From Deinococcus sp. (GTDB lineage: Bacteria > Deinococcota > Deinococci > Deinococcales > Deinococcaceae): 44,453 bases of DNA. Position 1 is the stretch's first letter, and the number at the start of each line of letters is the position of its first letter. The stretch covers positions 1 to 44,453 of the forward strand of contig NZ_JANYGJ010000053.1 in the NCBI RefSeq assembly GCF_025362455.1, in the 5' to 3' direction. The translations under genes and the position numbers were made by a program. The notes beneath the pieces were generated by a model that worked only from the letters and a program-made list of their open reading frames with translations, was not told the origin of the DNA and did no database searches. Shown here one piece after another: positions 16,190 through 24,538 of the stretch.

Positions 16190-17120
16190 GGTCCAGGGCA
16201 ACCTCGCGTCGAGCGTCCGGCTCTTCATTGATCGTGAACGGAGCGGCGTTCCGCTCAGAGCAGCGCCCGTCCTGGGCACAGCGGTAGCTCTCTGGCCTGC
16301 CCTCATCAGGACGCTCGACCGCATCTCCCTGACCTGTTCGCCCGCACCGCGAGAGGCTGGGACTGATCGCCGTTCCAGACGACGTAGCCCAGATGACATA
16401 AGCCAGACGACGTAGCCCAGACGACACATTCCCGGTTGTGGCTACCTTACTGCCAGACACGGTCCACACTGTTGCAAAACCAGGCGATAAAATCAGGTGG
16501 TACAGCAAAACGCCAGCGACTCGCTCGTCGGGCTCCTTTACGAGCCTGACGGGCGATCAGCCTTGACCAGAACGGCGACCCGGCGGTGTGCGGGCGCGAC
16601 GCCGACTCGTGCAAACAAAAGTTTCCAGTCAGGAAAAAGGGCTGTGTGGGACGGTCATTTCGAGGGTAAAGCGGAGAAAAGCACGGTCCTGACGGTGTTT
16701 GTTCGTGCCGCCGCGCTCTGCACAGAGCTTTTTCCCATCGCGCTCGTCGCCGCGCAGACCTGAAAATGACGAGGCAGACCGCTGACGGCATGAGGGTTCG
16801 GGGGGCCATTCCCATCAGATGCGTCCACAACGTGACTTTCCCGAACACCATCTCGTTGCCGTGCTGACCGTGGTTTTCCAGTTCCCCCGCCGCTCCGTTG
16901 CCCACTCACACGCCTCGCCCAATCTTGTGGAAACTCTTGTGCAAAGGGCACCAGGCCGGGCGGCTCACCCCCGCGCCGTCAGTTCACCGTCAGCAACACG
17001 GTCACGGGCCACTTGAAAATCATTCTGCAAACGCCTACTGTGTTGCAAACCTAACTGCACACGCGATGAGAGCCGACACGCCGCTGCTCAGGACCACTGA
17101 CCGACCTTCTCACGAGGAGT
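16190..17120. other. About 930 bases without a recognisable gene
   Basis: The reading frames here (for example minus strand 16447-16905 and plus 16497-16763) lack ribosome sites, recognisable motifs and the codon pattern of the neighbours. The region has a 14-bp repeat array (16375-16429) and several A/T-richer stretches (16480-16510, 16610-16690). A small RNA, promoter or old remnant is possible but nothing specific is seen. Confidence 0.4.
16375..16429. repeat. 13-15 bp tandem repeat, four copies
   Basis: Alternating units CCAGACGACGTAG, CCCAGATGACATAAG, CCAGACGACGTAG and CCCAGACGACACAT. The pattern looks like duplication of a two-unit block. Confidence 0.8.
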
Positions 17121-17125
17121 TACCG

Positions 17126-17227
17126 ATGCCTGAACCCGTCACGGGAAGTGCCGACCAGCGGTGCCGGACCACCACTCAGGCCCAGATCACCATTCAGGCC
17201 CAGATCACCACTCAGGTATCGGCATGA
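17126..17227 (+). CDS. 33-residue leader ORF overlapping the racemase start
   Basis: ATG 17126 has a strong GAGGAG ribosome site at good spacing, better than any site in front of the racemase. The frame ends in TGA that overlaps the racemase ATG as ATGA, the classic arrangement for translational coupling. Its second half is encoded by the 18-bp tandem repeat (six-residue units such as TTQAQI, TIQAQI). The peptide has no recognisable domain. It may simply load ribosomes for the racemase. A longer racemase beginning at GTG 17161 is the alternative, but that start has no ribosome site. Confidence 0.5.
   Translation: MPEPVTGSADQRCRTTTQAQITIQAQITTQVSA
17171..17217. repeat. 18-bp tandem repeat, 2.6 copies
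   Basis: Units ACCACTCAGGCCCAGATC and ACCATTCAGGCCCAGATC, then a partial unit. It ends seven bases before the racemase ATG and lies inside the leader ORF. Confidence 0.9.
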
Positions 17228-18372
17228 AGCTCGAACGCGCCGAACTGCGGGTCATCTCTCTGCCGCTGCTGCGCCCCTTCAAAACCTCCTTCGGGGTCAT
17301 GACCGACAAGACCTTTATTTTGCTGCGCCTGTTCGGCGAGGGTCTGGAGGGCGTCTCGGAGGGCGTGATGGACGCCGAGCCGCGCTACCGCGAGGAGACC
17401 ATCAGCGGCGCCCTGGCCTTCTTGCAGGAGACGGTGCTGCCCGCCGTGCTGGGACACGACTGGGAAAATCCCGAACAGCTCATGGCCCACCTGTCGGGGC
17501 TGCGCGGCAACCGGATGGCCCTGGCGACCGTCGAGATGGCCTTCTGGGATCTGTGGACCCGCAGCCTAGGACTGCCGCTCCGGGCCGTGCTGGGCGGGGT
17601 GCGCCGCGAGGTGGCGGTGGGCGTCTCGCTGGGCATCCAGCCGACGGTGCAGGCCACCGTGGACAGCGCCGTGCGCCACGCCGAACTCGGCTACAAGCGT
17701 ATCAAGCTCAAGATCGAGCCCGGCTGGGACGTGGCGGTGGTGCGGGCCGTCAAGGAAGCGCTGCCCGACCTGCCGGTCACGGTGGACGCCAACGCCTCGT
17801 ATTCGCTGGGCCAGTTGGGCATTCTGCGCCAGCTCGACGCGCTGGGGCTGGACTACTTCGAGCAGCCGCTGGCCTGGGACGACCTGCACGACCACGCCAA
17901 ACTTCAGGCCCTGATGGACACCCCGCTGTGCCTGGACGAGTGTATTACCAGCGCCCAGGACGCCCGCAAGGCGCTGGAGACGGCAGCCTGCCGCTTAATC
18001 AACATCAAGGTCGGGCGGGTCGGCGGCCACCTGGAGGCCCGGCGCATCCACGACGTCGCCGCCTCGTTCGGTGCCCCGGTCTGGTGCGGCGGCATGCTGG
18101 AGAGCGGGGTGGGCCGGGCGCACAACATCCACCTCGCGACCCTGGCGAACTTCACCAAGCCGGGCGACACCAGCAGCAGCTCGCGTTACTGGGCACGCGA
18201 CATCATCGTCGAGCCGCTGGAAACCGAGGGCGGCATGATGAGGGTGCCGCCTGGCGCCGGAACAGGCGTGAGCCTCGACCTGCCGTTTCTCGACAGCCTG
18301 ACCCGGCTGAGAACCGAGATCGGGCCGGTACGGCGTGCTGTTGCAGGGCCTGCCGCTGGAAGCCCGGCGTGA
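17224..18372 (+). CDS. N-acylamino acid (N-succinylamino acid) racemase, enolase superfamily, MenC-like
   Basis: About 382 residues from ATG 17224. The enolase-superfamily catalytic set is complete: the KxK acid/base pair K161/K163 (KLKIEPG), metal ligands D188 (VDANASY), E213 (YFEQPL) and D238 (LDECI), and the opposite base K262 (NIKVGRVGG). WCGGMLESGVGRAHN is typical of the o-succinylbenzoate synthase/N-acylamino acid racemase subfamily known from Deinococcus and Geobacillus. It interconverts D- and L-N-acylamino acids in the cytoplasm. No menaquinone genes adjoin it. The GNAT acyltransferase overlapping its stop codon and the D-peptide genes downstream favour the racemase role over OSB synthase. 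The C-terminal tail after about 365 is not conserved-looking. Confidence 0.88.
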   Translation: MKLERAELRVISLPLLRPFKTSFGVMTDKTFILLRLFGEGLEGVSEGVMDAEPRYREETISGALAFLQETVLPAVLGHDWENPEQLMAHLSGLRGNRMALATVEMAFWDLWTRSLGLPLRAVLGGVRREVAVGVSLGIQPTVQATVDSAVRHAELGYKRIKLKIEPGWDVAVVRAVKEALPDLPVTVDANASYSLGQLGILRQLDALGLDYFEQPLAWDDLHDHAKLQALMDTPLCLDECITSAQDARKALETAACRLINIKVGRVGGHLEARRIHDVAASFGAPVWCGGMLESGVGRAHNIHLATLANFTKPGDTSSSSRYWARDIIVEPLETEGGMMRVPPGAGTGVSLDLPFLDSLTRLRTEIGPVRRAVAGPAAGSPA

Positions 18373-19154
18373 CCCAGGCCGCTCCCACCGTGCTGCGGGA
18401 GTTGTCGGGCCAAGCCGAGTTCGGCCTGACGCTGGGCCTGGCGCGGGCGATCTGGGGTGAGGCCGATCAGCCGGAGGCCCCGGCGCTGTTGCAGGTCGTC
18501 CGGAAGACCGGTGGGCTGGTCGCCGGGGTCTTCAGTGAGGACGGCGCCTTGCAGGCGTACCTGGTCGGGCTGCCCACCAGCGACGCCAGGGTGCAGCACT
18601 CGCACCGGCTGGGCGTTCACCCGGACGCCCGGCGCCGGGGCCTGGCCGAGCGCCTCAAGCTGTTTCAGCGCCAGTGGTGCCTGGAGCGCGGCATTCACGA
18701 GGTCCGCTGGACCTTCGATCCGCTGCTGATCGCCAACGCCCACCTGAATATTCACCGGCTGGGCGCGACGGTCAGCAGCCTGCTCCCCGATTACTACGGC
18801 GCCATGCCGGGTATCAACGCCGGGTTGCCCTCGGACCGCTTCGAGGCGGACTGGCGGCTGGGCAGCGAACGGGTCGAGCGTCACCTGAGCCGCGCCGCTG
18901 TGCCCACCTGGCCCGATCCCACGTTGACTCTTAACCCGCTGCTGGAGACGCTGAGCGCCGCGCTGCCGGACGCCCTGGCGCTCGACGTGCCCGCCGACTT
19001 CGCCCGGCTGCGGCGCCAGGACCCCGCTCTGGCCCTGGTCTGGCGCCTGAAGGCCAGGGCGGTCCTGAGTGGCCTGTTTGATCGGGGTTACGTCCTGACC
19101 GACGTGGACCTGAGCCGGGAACAGTACCTCTTTACGCGCGGAGCCAGGTGCTGA
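18369..19154 (+). CDS. GNAT-family acyltransferase, probable D-amino acid N-succinyltransferase
   Basis: 261 residues from GTG 18369, overlapping the racemase stop by four bases (GTGA). The GNAT acyl-CoA-binding motif is HRLGVHPDARRRGLAERLK, followed by WTFDPLLIANAHLNIHRLGA, a segment typical of the acyltransferases that accompany N-succinylamino acid racemases. In Geobacillus kaustophilus the equivalent enzyme succinylates D-amino acids, the racemase inverts them, and a hydrolase releases the L-amino acid. That assignment here rests on family resemblance and coupling to the racemase. The C-terminal 90 residues appear specific to this subfamily. Confidence 0.8.
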   Translation: MTQAAPTVLRELSGQAEFGLTLGLARAIWGEADQPEAPALLQVVRKTGGLVAGVFSEDGALQAYLVGLPTSDARVQHSHRLGVHPDARRRGLAERLKLFQRQWCLERGIHEVRWTFDPLLIANAHLNIHRLGATVSSLLPDYYGAMPGINAGLPSDRFEADWRLGSERVERHLSRAAVPTWPDPTLTLNPLLETLSAALPDALALDVPADFARLRRQDPALALVWRLKARAVLSGLFDRGYVLTDVDLSREQYLFTRGARC

Positions 19155-20176
19155 ATTTCATCATCCGCCGCTTGCTGGCGCTGCCGCTGATTATGCTGGC
19201 GGTGACGTTCCTGATCGTGCTGGTGATGCAACTGATTCCGCCGGAGCAGCGGGCCGTGGCCTTTACCACTAACTTACAGCAACTGGGCCGCGTGCAGGAG
19301 ATCATCAAGACCAACCACTTAGGCGGCAGCGTCTTTGAGCAGTACTGGCTGTGGCTGGGTCAGGCGCTGGGCGGCAACCTGGGCTTCTCGCGCACCAGTG
19401 GGCAGCCGGTGCTCGCCACGCTGCTCGCGCGCTTTCCCGCCACCCTGGAGCTGAGCCTCTTTACGCTGGTGCCGCTGGTGTGGGTGGGCGTCTGGCTGGG
19501 CGCTCAGGCCGCCGTTCACCGCAACAGAGCGCCCGACGCCGTGATCCGGGTGATCGCCGTGCTGGGCTACAGCATTCCCAGTTTCGTGTTGGGCATCTGG
19601 CTGCTGGTGATCTTTTACGGTGCGCTGGACTGGCTGCCCGGCACCGGTAACATCAGCAACGACAGCGCCATTTTGCTGATGACCGGCAGCGTGCGCCGTG
19701 TCACCGGTCTGGTCACCATAGACGCCCTGCTGGGCGGGCGGCTGGACGTCTTCTGGGACGGCCTCAAACACCTGATTTTGCCTGCCTTCACCTTGCTGGT
19801 GGTGGGCATTCCGGCCCTCATCAAAGGCACCCGCGCCAGCATGATCGAGGCGCTGCACAGCGATTACATCCGCACCGTCCGCGCCAAGGGCATTGCCGAG
19901 AAAGTCGTCATCCGTAAGCACGCCCGCCGCAACGCCTTACTTCCGGTCGCCACCCTCATCAGCCTGAGCGTCTCAGGACTGCTGCAAGGCGCGGTGCTGG
20001 CCGAAACGCTCTACGGCTATCCCGGTGTGGGCGCGTGGGCCGCTCAGGCGGCAGCGGCGGGCGACCTTCCCGGCGTGCTGGGCTTCGCGCTGCTGGCCGC
20101 GACCATCGTGGCCGTCGTCAATTTGCTCACCGATCTGGCCTACACCGTCATCGACCCCCGCGTGAGGTATGCGTGA
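19148..20176 (+). CDS. Peptide ABC importer permease (DppB type)
   Basis: A 342-residue permease from GTG 19148, overlapping the acyltransferase stop. It starts FIIRRLLALPLIMLAVTFLIVLVMQLIPP, as DppB/OppB proteins do, with the large periplasmic loop and NLGFSRTSGQPVLATLLARFPATLELSL. The cytoplasmic EAA-type loop is IRTVRAKGIAEKVVIRKHARRNALLPV, and the C-terminal GAVLAETLYGYPGVG...VIDPRVRYA is characteristic. It works with the next permease and the family-5 binding protein to import peptides. Transport ATPases (DppD/DppF type) are not in the cluster. Confidence 0.92.
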   Translation: MLNFIIRRLLALPLIMLAVTFLIVLVMQLIPPEQRAVAFTTNLQQLGRVQEIIKTNHLGGSVFEQYWLWLGQALGGNLGFSRTSGQPVLATLLARFPATLELSLFTLVPLVWVGVWLGAQAAVHRNRAPDAVIRVIAVLGYSIPSFVLGIWLLVIFYGALDWLPGTGNISNDSAILLMTGSVRRVTGLVTIDALLGGRLDVFWDGLKHLILPAFTLLVVGIPALIKGTRASMIEALHSDYIRTVRAKGIAEKVVIRKHARRNALLPVATLISLSVSGLLQGAVLAETLYGYPGVGAWAAQAAAAGDLPGVLGFALLAATIVAVVNLLTDLAYTVIDPRVRYA

Positions 20177-21171
20177 GCGTCGTGACGTCCCGTCCATTCC
20201 AACCCATCAAAAAGCCCGCCTCGCGCTCGGTGCTGGCCCGCACCTTCCGGCGCAATCTGCCCGCCCGCATCGGGGCCGCGCTGATCTGCCTTTATTTGCT
20301 GGTGGCGCTGCTGGCTCCGGTGCTGGCTCCGCCGCAGGGCAACTGCCGCCGGGCGCTCAACCTGGCCGAAACACAGCGTATCCCTGGCCCTACCGCCTAC
20401 CTGCGCGAGCTGGTGGCGCCGCCTATCGAGTGCCTTCAGATGCCGCGTCAGGGCTTCGCAGCCCAGCCCAAACCGCCCGCCGGGGGCACACCGCTGGGCA
20501 GCGTGAACGGCTACGACATCCGCTACGGGCTGGTGTGGGGCGCCCGCACCGCCTTCTTTCTGGGCATCACGGTGGTCGCCATCACCGTGACGGTGGGCGG
20601 GCTGATCGGGCTGGCGGCGGGCTTTTCTGGAGGGTGGTTGGATAACGTGCTGATGCGCCTGACTGACGTCACCTTCGCCTTCCCCGGTTTGATTCTGGTG
20701 CTGGTGCTGGTGGCCGCGCTGGGGCCGGGCCTGCAAAACATCATCATCGCGCTGAGCCTGGTGTCGTGGGCGGGACCGGCCCGCGTCCTGAGATCTGAAG
20801 TGCTGCGGCTGCGCGAGCTGGACTTCGTGGCGGCGGCGCGCGGCCTCGGCAGCGAGCCGGTGAGGATTGCCCTGCGCCACGTGCTGCCCAACGCGCTGGG
20901 GCCGGTTTTCAGCATCGTGGTGCTGGAAATGGGCAGCCTGCCCATCGTGGCGGGGGCGCTCTCCTTCCTGGGCCTCGGCACGCCGCTGGGCTTCGCCGAC
21001 TGGGGCCAGCTCATCGCCCTGGCCCAGAAATGGATTCAGGGGCCGCCCGGTGAGCCGTTCGCCTACTGGTACGTCACCCTCTTTCCGGGCCTGTGCATCG
21101 CCCTCTACAGCCTCGGCTGGAACCTGCTGGGCGACGCGCTCGGTGAGCAACTCGATCCGCGCAATCGCTGA
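20173..21171 (+). CDS. Peptide ABC importer permease (DppC type)
   Basis: 332 residues from GTG 20173, overlapping the previous stop by four bases. After a basic head and a first span (IGAALICLYLLVALLAPVLAP) comes an extended external loop with three cysteines (NCRR, ECLQ and a nearby region), then GTPLGSVNGYDIRYGLVWGARTAFF, a DppC signature. The EAA loop is FVAAARGLGSEPVRIALRHVLPNALG, followed by GALSFLGLGTP and the C-terminal LGWNLLGDALGEQLDPR. The loop at about 50-95 is longer than in standard DppC and may reflect substrate or partner specificity. Confidence 0.92.
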   Translation: MSVVTSRPFQPIKKPASRSVLARTFRRNLPARIGAALICLYLLVALLAPVLAPPQGNCRRALNLAETQRIPGPTAYLRELVAPPIECLQMPRQGFAAQPKPPAGGTPLGSVNGYDIRYGLVWGARTAFFLGITVVAITVTVGGLIGLAAGFSGGWLDNVLMRLTDVTFAFPGLILVLVLVAALGPGLQNIIIALSLVSWAGPARVLRSEVLRLRELDFVAAARGLGSEPVRIALRHVLPNALGPVFSIVVLEMGSLPIVAGALSFLGLGTPLGFADWGQLIALAQKWIQGPPGEPFAYWYVTLFPGLCIALYSLGWNLLGDALGEQLDPRNR

Positions 21172-21201
21172 ATGCCGACCAATCTGAATGCCGACCAATA
21201 C
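21170..21201. repeat. 16-bp direct repeat, two copies
   Basis: GAATGCCGACCAATCT and GAATGCCGACCAATAC are adjacent. The first copy begins inside the permease TGA stop codon. Confidence 0.85.
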
Positions 21202-21228
21202 AGTCTTCTTCCGCACGGAGGTCACACC

Positions 21229-22902
21229 ATGAACCGTTCCTTGATTGCGCTCACCATTGCTCTCGCCGCCTCGCCCGCCCTCGCTACGCCCGCCGACACG
21301 CTGGTCTACCAGATCTCCTCGGCCACCGCCAGCGTCGAACCGGCCCAGGCCGTCGTGACCTATGACGTGCTGCCCGTCATGCAGATGTACGAGGGGCTGT
21401 ATCTCAACAACTTTGGCAAGTACGAGCCGCTGCTCGCCACCCGGTTCACCCAGAGTAGGGACGGTAAAGTCACCACCTTTACACTCCGCAAGAACGTCAA
21501 GTTTCACGACGGCTCGGCGATGAGCTGCGCGGACGCCGAGTACTCCATGCGCCGCACCCTGCTGGTCGGCAACGAGACCTCGCTGGCCGCCCAGATTCGC
21601 GCCAACCTGCTGAACCTCAGCGGCTTCACACCCGAAGTCAAGAAGACCTACACCTTCGCCAAACTGTCCAGCCTGGTCAAGTGCAACGCGGCGGGCCAAC
21701 TGGTGCTGACACTGGAGCGCAACGTGCCCAGCCTGCTCGATTCCATCACCCAGACCTACATCGTACCGATGAAAGCGCTGGTGGCGGGCGGCGACTGGAG
21801 CGGCACCGCCAGGGACTTCGAAGCCTTTATCGGAAAGGACGTCTCCAACTCCTCACTCGCCCAGAAACCGGACGGCACCGGGGCCTATCAGTTCGTGGCC
21901 CGCGATCCCAGCCGCTTCGTGCTGAAAGGTTTTGAGGGGTACTGGGGCAAGGCGCCCGCGCTCAAGAACGTGATTCTTCAGAAGGTGGACAGCGACACGG
22001 CCCGCGTGCTGGCGCTGCAAAAAGGCGACGCCGACATCGCTGTCATCCCTGACCGCGACACCCTCGCCAAGCTCAAGGGCGTATCAGGCGTCAAGGTCTA
22101 CGAAGATTTGCCCACCCACGACCTGACAAGCGTGGTGCTGTACAACCAGAGTGTCAAAGACGATAAGCTGCTACCCGCCGGACAACTGGCTGAGAACAAC
22201 ATGCCGCTCAACTTCTTTGGCGACGTGCATGTCCGCCGGGCCTTTGCCGCGCTGTTCGACACCAAAACCTATCTCCGCGACGCTCTGAAGGGCTATGGTC
22301 TGGCGCGTCATACTACCCTGCCCACCAACAACTGGGCCGAAGTCAAGACGCTCAACCCCCCCGCCTACGACCTCAAAACCGCCGAGGCCGAACTCAAGCA
22401 GGCCTTCGGCGGCAAGGTGTGGACGACGGGCTTTACCGTACCGATCTCCATCTTCGCGGGCAGCGGCGTCTCGGAAGTGGCGGCGGGCATCTTCAAGCAA
22501 AATATTGAGGCCCTCAACCCCAAATTCCACGCCACCATCAGCAGCCTGGAACTCAGCGCGGCAAACGCCTCCCTGCTCGGCGGCAAGCTGGCCTTCAATC
22601 CGCTGACCTGGGGCGGAGCCGATCCTGATACCAACCTGCGCGGCCTCTATAGCTCGGGCGGCATCCTCGCTCCGGCCACCAACATCAACGATCCCAAGAT
22701 GGAAACCATGCTCAATCAGGCCCGCGACGCGGTGGGCCAGGCCGCCCGCAAGCCGCTCTACAAAGAGTTGCTGACGTACCTCAATCAGCAGACCTACGCC
22801 TTCCCCCTGCCGCAGCCGTCGATATTTGCGGCCACCGTCTCGTCCCTCAAGGGCTACGAGAACTTTAATAGGACGAACCTGTTCAAGGTTTTGAGCAAGT
22901 AG
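21229..22902 (+). CDS. Peptide ABC importer, solute-binding protein family 5
   Basis: A 557-residue secreted binding protein. ATG 21229 was chosen for GGAGGT just upstream and because the signal peptide MNRSLIALTIALAASPALA starts there. Family-5 features are YDVLPVMQMYEGLY, the FTLRKNVKFHDGSAMSCADAEYSM block, DGTGAYQFVARDPSRFVLKGFEGYWG, LQKGDADIAVIPDRD, HVRRAFAALFD and WGGADPDTNLRGLYSSGG. It delivers peptides to the two permeases upstream. Placing the binding protein after the permeases, followed by D-specific hydrolases, suggests D-amino acid-containing peptides as ligands; this is inference from neighbours. Confidence 0.92.
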   Translation: MNRSLIALTIALAASPALATPADTLVYQISSATASVEPAQAVVTYDVLPVMQMYEGLYLNNFGKYEPLLATRFTQSRDGKVTTFTLRKNVKFHDGSAMSCADAEYSMRRTLLVGNETSLAAQIRANLLNLSGFTPEVKKTYTFAKLSSLVKCNAAGQLVLTLERNVPSLLDSITQTYIVPMKALVAGGDWSGTARDFEAFIGKDVSNSSLAQKPDGTGAYQFVARDPSRFVLKGFEGYWGKAPALKNVILQKVDSDTARVLALQKGDADIAVIPDRDTLAKLKGVSGVKVYEDLPTHDLTSVVLYNQSVKDDKLLPAGQLAENNMPLNFFGDVHVRRAFAALFDTKTYLRDALKGYGLARHTTLPTNNWAEVKTLNPPAYDLKTAEAELKQAFGGKVWTTGFTVPISIFAGSGVSEVAAGIFKQNIEALNPKFHATISSLELSAANASLLGGKLAFNPLTWGGADPDTNLRGLYSSGGILAPATNINDPKMETMLNQARDAVGQAARKPLYKELLTYLNQQTYAFPLPQPSIFAATVSSLKGYENFNRTNLFKVLSK

Positions 22903-23038
22903 GTCTCGCTCCGGCCAGCGGGCGACCTCCTCCCTGAACCCGCCCGCCGCATGTTGTTACCGCACCGTGCAGCCCCGTGCCGACTGCCAGAGCCGCCCAT
23001 TTCACGGTCCGTTTCCGTTTTCACGAGGAGCTTTGAAC

Positions 23039-24538
23039 ATGACTGCACCCGCCAGCACCAAATCGCCCAGCGAGATCATCAGCGCCTTCGAGGCCTTTGC
23101 CCGGCCATTGTTCGAGGAATCGGGCATTCCCGGCGTCAGTCTGGGGATCATCCTCCCAGGCGGCGACCACATCCTGAACCTGGGCGTTACCAGCGTCGAG
23201 AACCCGCTGCCGATCACCAGCGACACCCTCTTTCAGATCGGCAGCACCACCAAGACCTTCACTTCGCTGCTGATCTCAGTGCTGGAGGCGGAGGGCAAAT
23301 TAAGGCTCAGCGACCGTATCCGCGACCACCTGCCCGACTTCAAGCTCAGGGACGAGTCGGTGGCGGCGAACGTGACCATTCTGGATCTGCTCAGCCACCA
23401 GGGCGGCTTCCAGGGCGATCTGTTCGAGGATACCGGCGACGGCGACGACGCGCTCGCCAAGGTGCTCGACATCCTGGCCGAGTCGCGCCAGGTCGTGCCG
23501 CTGCGGGGCCACTGGAGCTACAACAACGCCGGATTCTACGTGGTCGGGCGGGTCGCCGAGGTCGTCACCGGCCTGACTTACGAGGCCGCCGTCACCGAGC
23601 GCCTCTTCAGGCCGCTGGGCATGGACCACTCGATGTTCTCGGTCAATGAGATCATGACCCACCGCTTTGCCGCCGGACACAACAAGATCGGCGACAGGCT
23701 GGAGATTCAGCGCCCCTGGCTGATGATGCGCTCGGTCGGCCCGGCGGGCTCGATCTCTTCGACGGTAAGCGACATGCTGCGCTACGCGCACTACGTCCTG
23801 AGCGGCACCATGCCTGCTACCGACGTGACTAACGCAGCTCCGGTCAGCGACGCCCCCCCGGCGCTCGACGGCTACGGCAAGCCGCTCAAGGTCGCGCCCG
23901 TCGCCCAGTCGCTGCTGCCGCAGGTGGACCGGCCCAAACTGTGGAGCCCGGTGCGGCCCATCGGTATCTCGATGAACGGCTTTCCCGGCATGCCCGGCCA
24001 GATGGCCCAGAGCTGGTTCAACGACAGCTACCCCGGCGCCACCATCATCAGCCACGGCGGCACCACCCTGGGGCAGACCTCGGACTTCTGGCTCTCGCCG
24101 GGTCAGCACGTCGGTTTCATCTCGCTGACCAACGCTGGTGCGGGCCACGCGCTGGGCCGCAAGCTGGGCGACTGGCTCAAGCGCGAGGTGCTGGGCCTCA
24201 CGCCGCAGGAGCATCCGGTCCACATCCCCGCCAGCCTGGCCGAGTTCACCGGCTCGCACGAGCGCGTCGGCATGACCAGCAAGATCGGCGTGAGCCAGGA
24301 AGGTGCTGGGCTGATCCTGAGTCTTCCCGACGACCTGACCGGCGGCACGCTCAGCGCCCCGCTGAGCTTTATCGCGCCCGAAACCGCGCTGATTAGCAGC
24401 GGCGACCTGAAAGGCTACGCGGTGGAGTTTCTGCGCAACGAGCAGGGCAGCGTCGATTTCATCCGCGTCGCCGGGCGACTCTTTCCGCGTGACGCGGCCA
24501 GCGGGCCGGAATCAAATGGAGTGGAGCCGACGGCGTGA
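23039..24538 (+). CDS. Serine hydrolase of the beta-lactamase/D-aminopeptidase family
   Basis: 499 residues from ATG 23039, with GAGGAG upstream; no signal peptide, so cytoplasmic. The catalytic triad of class C beta-lactamase-like hydrolases is present: SxxK as S69-T-T-K72, YxN as Y161-N-N, and HxG as H339-G-G. A beta-barrel-like C-terminal extension follows (about 390-499: FTGSHERVGMTSKIGV), as in D-aminopeptidases. Family members hydrolyse D-amino acid amides or peptides, or esters. The gene sits between the peptide-binding protein and the D-aminoacylase-like gene and overlaps the latter by four bases, so a D-peptidase role is likely. Confidence 0.85.
   Translation: MTAPASTKSPSEIISAFEAFARPLFEESGIPGVSLGIILPGGDHILNLGVTSVENPLPITSDTLFQIGSTTKTFTSLLISVLEAEGKLRLSDRIRDHLPDFKLRDESVAANVTILDLLSHQGGFQGDLFEDTGDGDDALAKVLDILAESRQVVPLRGHWSYNNAGFYVVGRVAEVVTGLTYEAAVTERLFRPLGMDHSMFSVNEIMTHRFAAGHNKIGDRLEIQRPWLMMRSVGPAGSISSTVSDMLRYAHYVLSGTMPATDVTNAAPVSDAPPALDGYGKPLKVAPVAQSLLPQVDRPKLWSPVRPIGISMNGFPGMPGQMAQSWFNDSYPGATIISHGGTTLGQTSDFWLSPGQHVGFISLTNAGAGHALGRKLGDWLKREVLGLTPQEHPVHIPASLAEFTGSHERVGMTSKIGVSQEGAGLILSLPDDLTGGTLSAPLSFIAPETALISSGDLKGYAVEFLRNEQGSVDFIRVAGRLFPRDAASGPESNGVEPTA

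Noticed and set aside
16447..16905. 152-codon minus-strand frame in the 16-17 kb gap
   Set aside because: No ribosome site, no domain and a composition typical of random GC-rich sequence.
17161..17223. N-terminal extension of the racemase from GTG 17161 (PDHHSG repeats)
   Set aside because: It is a translation of the 18-bp repeat in another frame, lacks a ribosome site, and the conserved fold starts at MKLERAELRV.
20140..21699. 519-codon minus-strand frame opposite the DppC-type permease and binding protein
   Set aside because: Antisense shadow; the plus strand encodes well-defined transporter proteins across the whole interval.
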